Source: an uncultured Prevotella sp.
GTDB taxonomy: Bacteria; Bacteroidota; Bacteroidia; Bacteroidales; Bacteroidaceae
DNA length: 6,586 nt
Reading direction: 5' to 3'
Assembly (NCBI GenBank): GCA_900768785.1
Contig: CAAGEG010000094.1
Span: 1-6,586, forward strand
Under the pieces are notes generated by a model. That model saw only the letters and a list, made by a program, of their open reading frames with translations, made no database searches and was not told where the DNA came from. Positions 6,402 through 6,586 of the stretch are shown here, in pieces; position 1 is the first letter of the stretch; each line of letters begins with the position of its first letter. The position numbers and the translations under genes were made by a program.

Positions 6402-6586
6402 ATGAAAAAATTATTTACACTCGCAGCTGTGCTATTATGCGGACTTACTGCAACAGCTCAAACAGAACTACTCAATCTTCCCAAATCAGCAGCAGAAGCA
6501 GAGGCTGCCGGTTACGGACAAATGTGGAATACCTATGATTGGGGTGCTCTTGTACCAGCTGGAACTGTAGCTTACTCAGACGATAA
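6402..6586 (+). CDS. Secreted protein of unknown function, N-terminal fragment (runs off right edge)
   Basis: An ATG at 6402 opens 61 codons that continue past the window. The product begins with a clear signal peptide (MKKLFTLAAVLLCGLTATAQ, likely cleaved near residue 19-20) without a lipobox cysteine at the cleavage position, followed by TELLNLPKSAAEAEAAGYGQ and MWNTYDWGALVPAGTVAYSDD. I do not recognise the family from this fragment. It follows susD by 109 bp in the same direction, so it is probably part of the same uptake locus, where the third gene often encodes a surface-binding protein or an extracellular enzyme. That role is context-based only. Confidence 0.85.
   Translation, partial: MKKLFTLAAVLLCGLTATAQTELLNLPKSAAEAEAAGYGQMWNTYDWGALVPAGTVAYSDD

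Overview
The window looks like part of a Bacteroidales genome (Bacteroides/Prevotella type). It carries a SusC-type TonB-dependent transporter followed directly by a SusD-type lipoprotein, the AT-rich promoter style TAnnTTTG, and no Shine-Dalgarno-like sequences before the starts. The genus cannot be fixed from the sequence.

Layout, left to right. Positions 1-188 (minus strand) are the first 62 codons of a second, divergent SusC-type gene that runs off the left edge. Positions 189-1207 are a roughly 1 kb AT-rich intergenic region without a convincing gene. It contains a 770-bp segment (303-1072) bounded by near-perfect inverted repeats of 29 bp (22 bp perfect). Inside it are at least one good Bacteroidetes-type promoter facing right (-7 at 764-771) and an intrinsic terminator facing left (342-364). 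Positions 1208-4345 are a complete SusC-type transporter (1045 aa), 4367-6292 its SusD-type partner (641 aa), 6306-6345 a strong intercistronic hairpin, and 6402-6586 the start of a secreted protein of unknown function that leaves the right edge.

The main interpretation is a site-specific DNA inversion switch between two divergent nutrient-uptake loci. In the orientation shown, the promoter drives the right SusC/SusD pair while the left susC faces a terminator and has no promoter of its own that I can see. Inversion between the repeats would exchange these states. Each repeat is built like a tyrosine-recombinase core site: two inverted 12-bp half-sites around a 7-bp spacer, TGGCGGA. The left flank also carries a tandem array of two perfect and one degenerate copies of the same half-site at 11-bp spacing, which the right flank lacks. 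Phase-variable SusC/D promoters are known in Bacteroides. The half-site array, the promoter-plus-terminator arrangement and the shared 5' coding cassette are the parts most worth following up.

The two susC genes are also nearly identical over their first 62 codons and about 20 bp upstream (4 mismatches in 208 bp, one of them a synonymous change). This indicates recent duplication, gene conversion or recombination, so the two transporters may share one signal peptide and N-terminal cassette joined to different barrels. No recombinase gene lies in the window.
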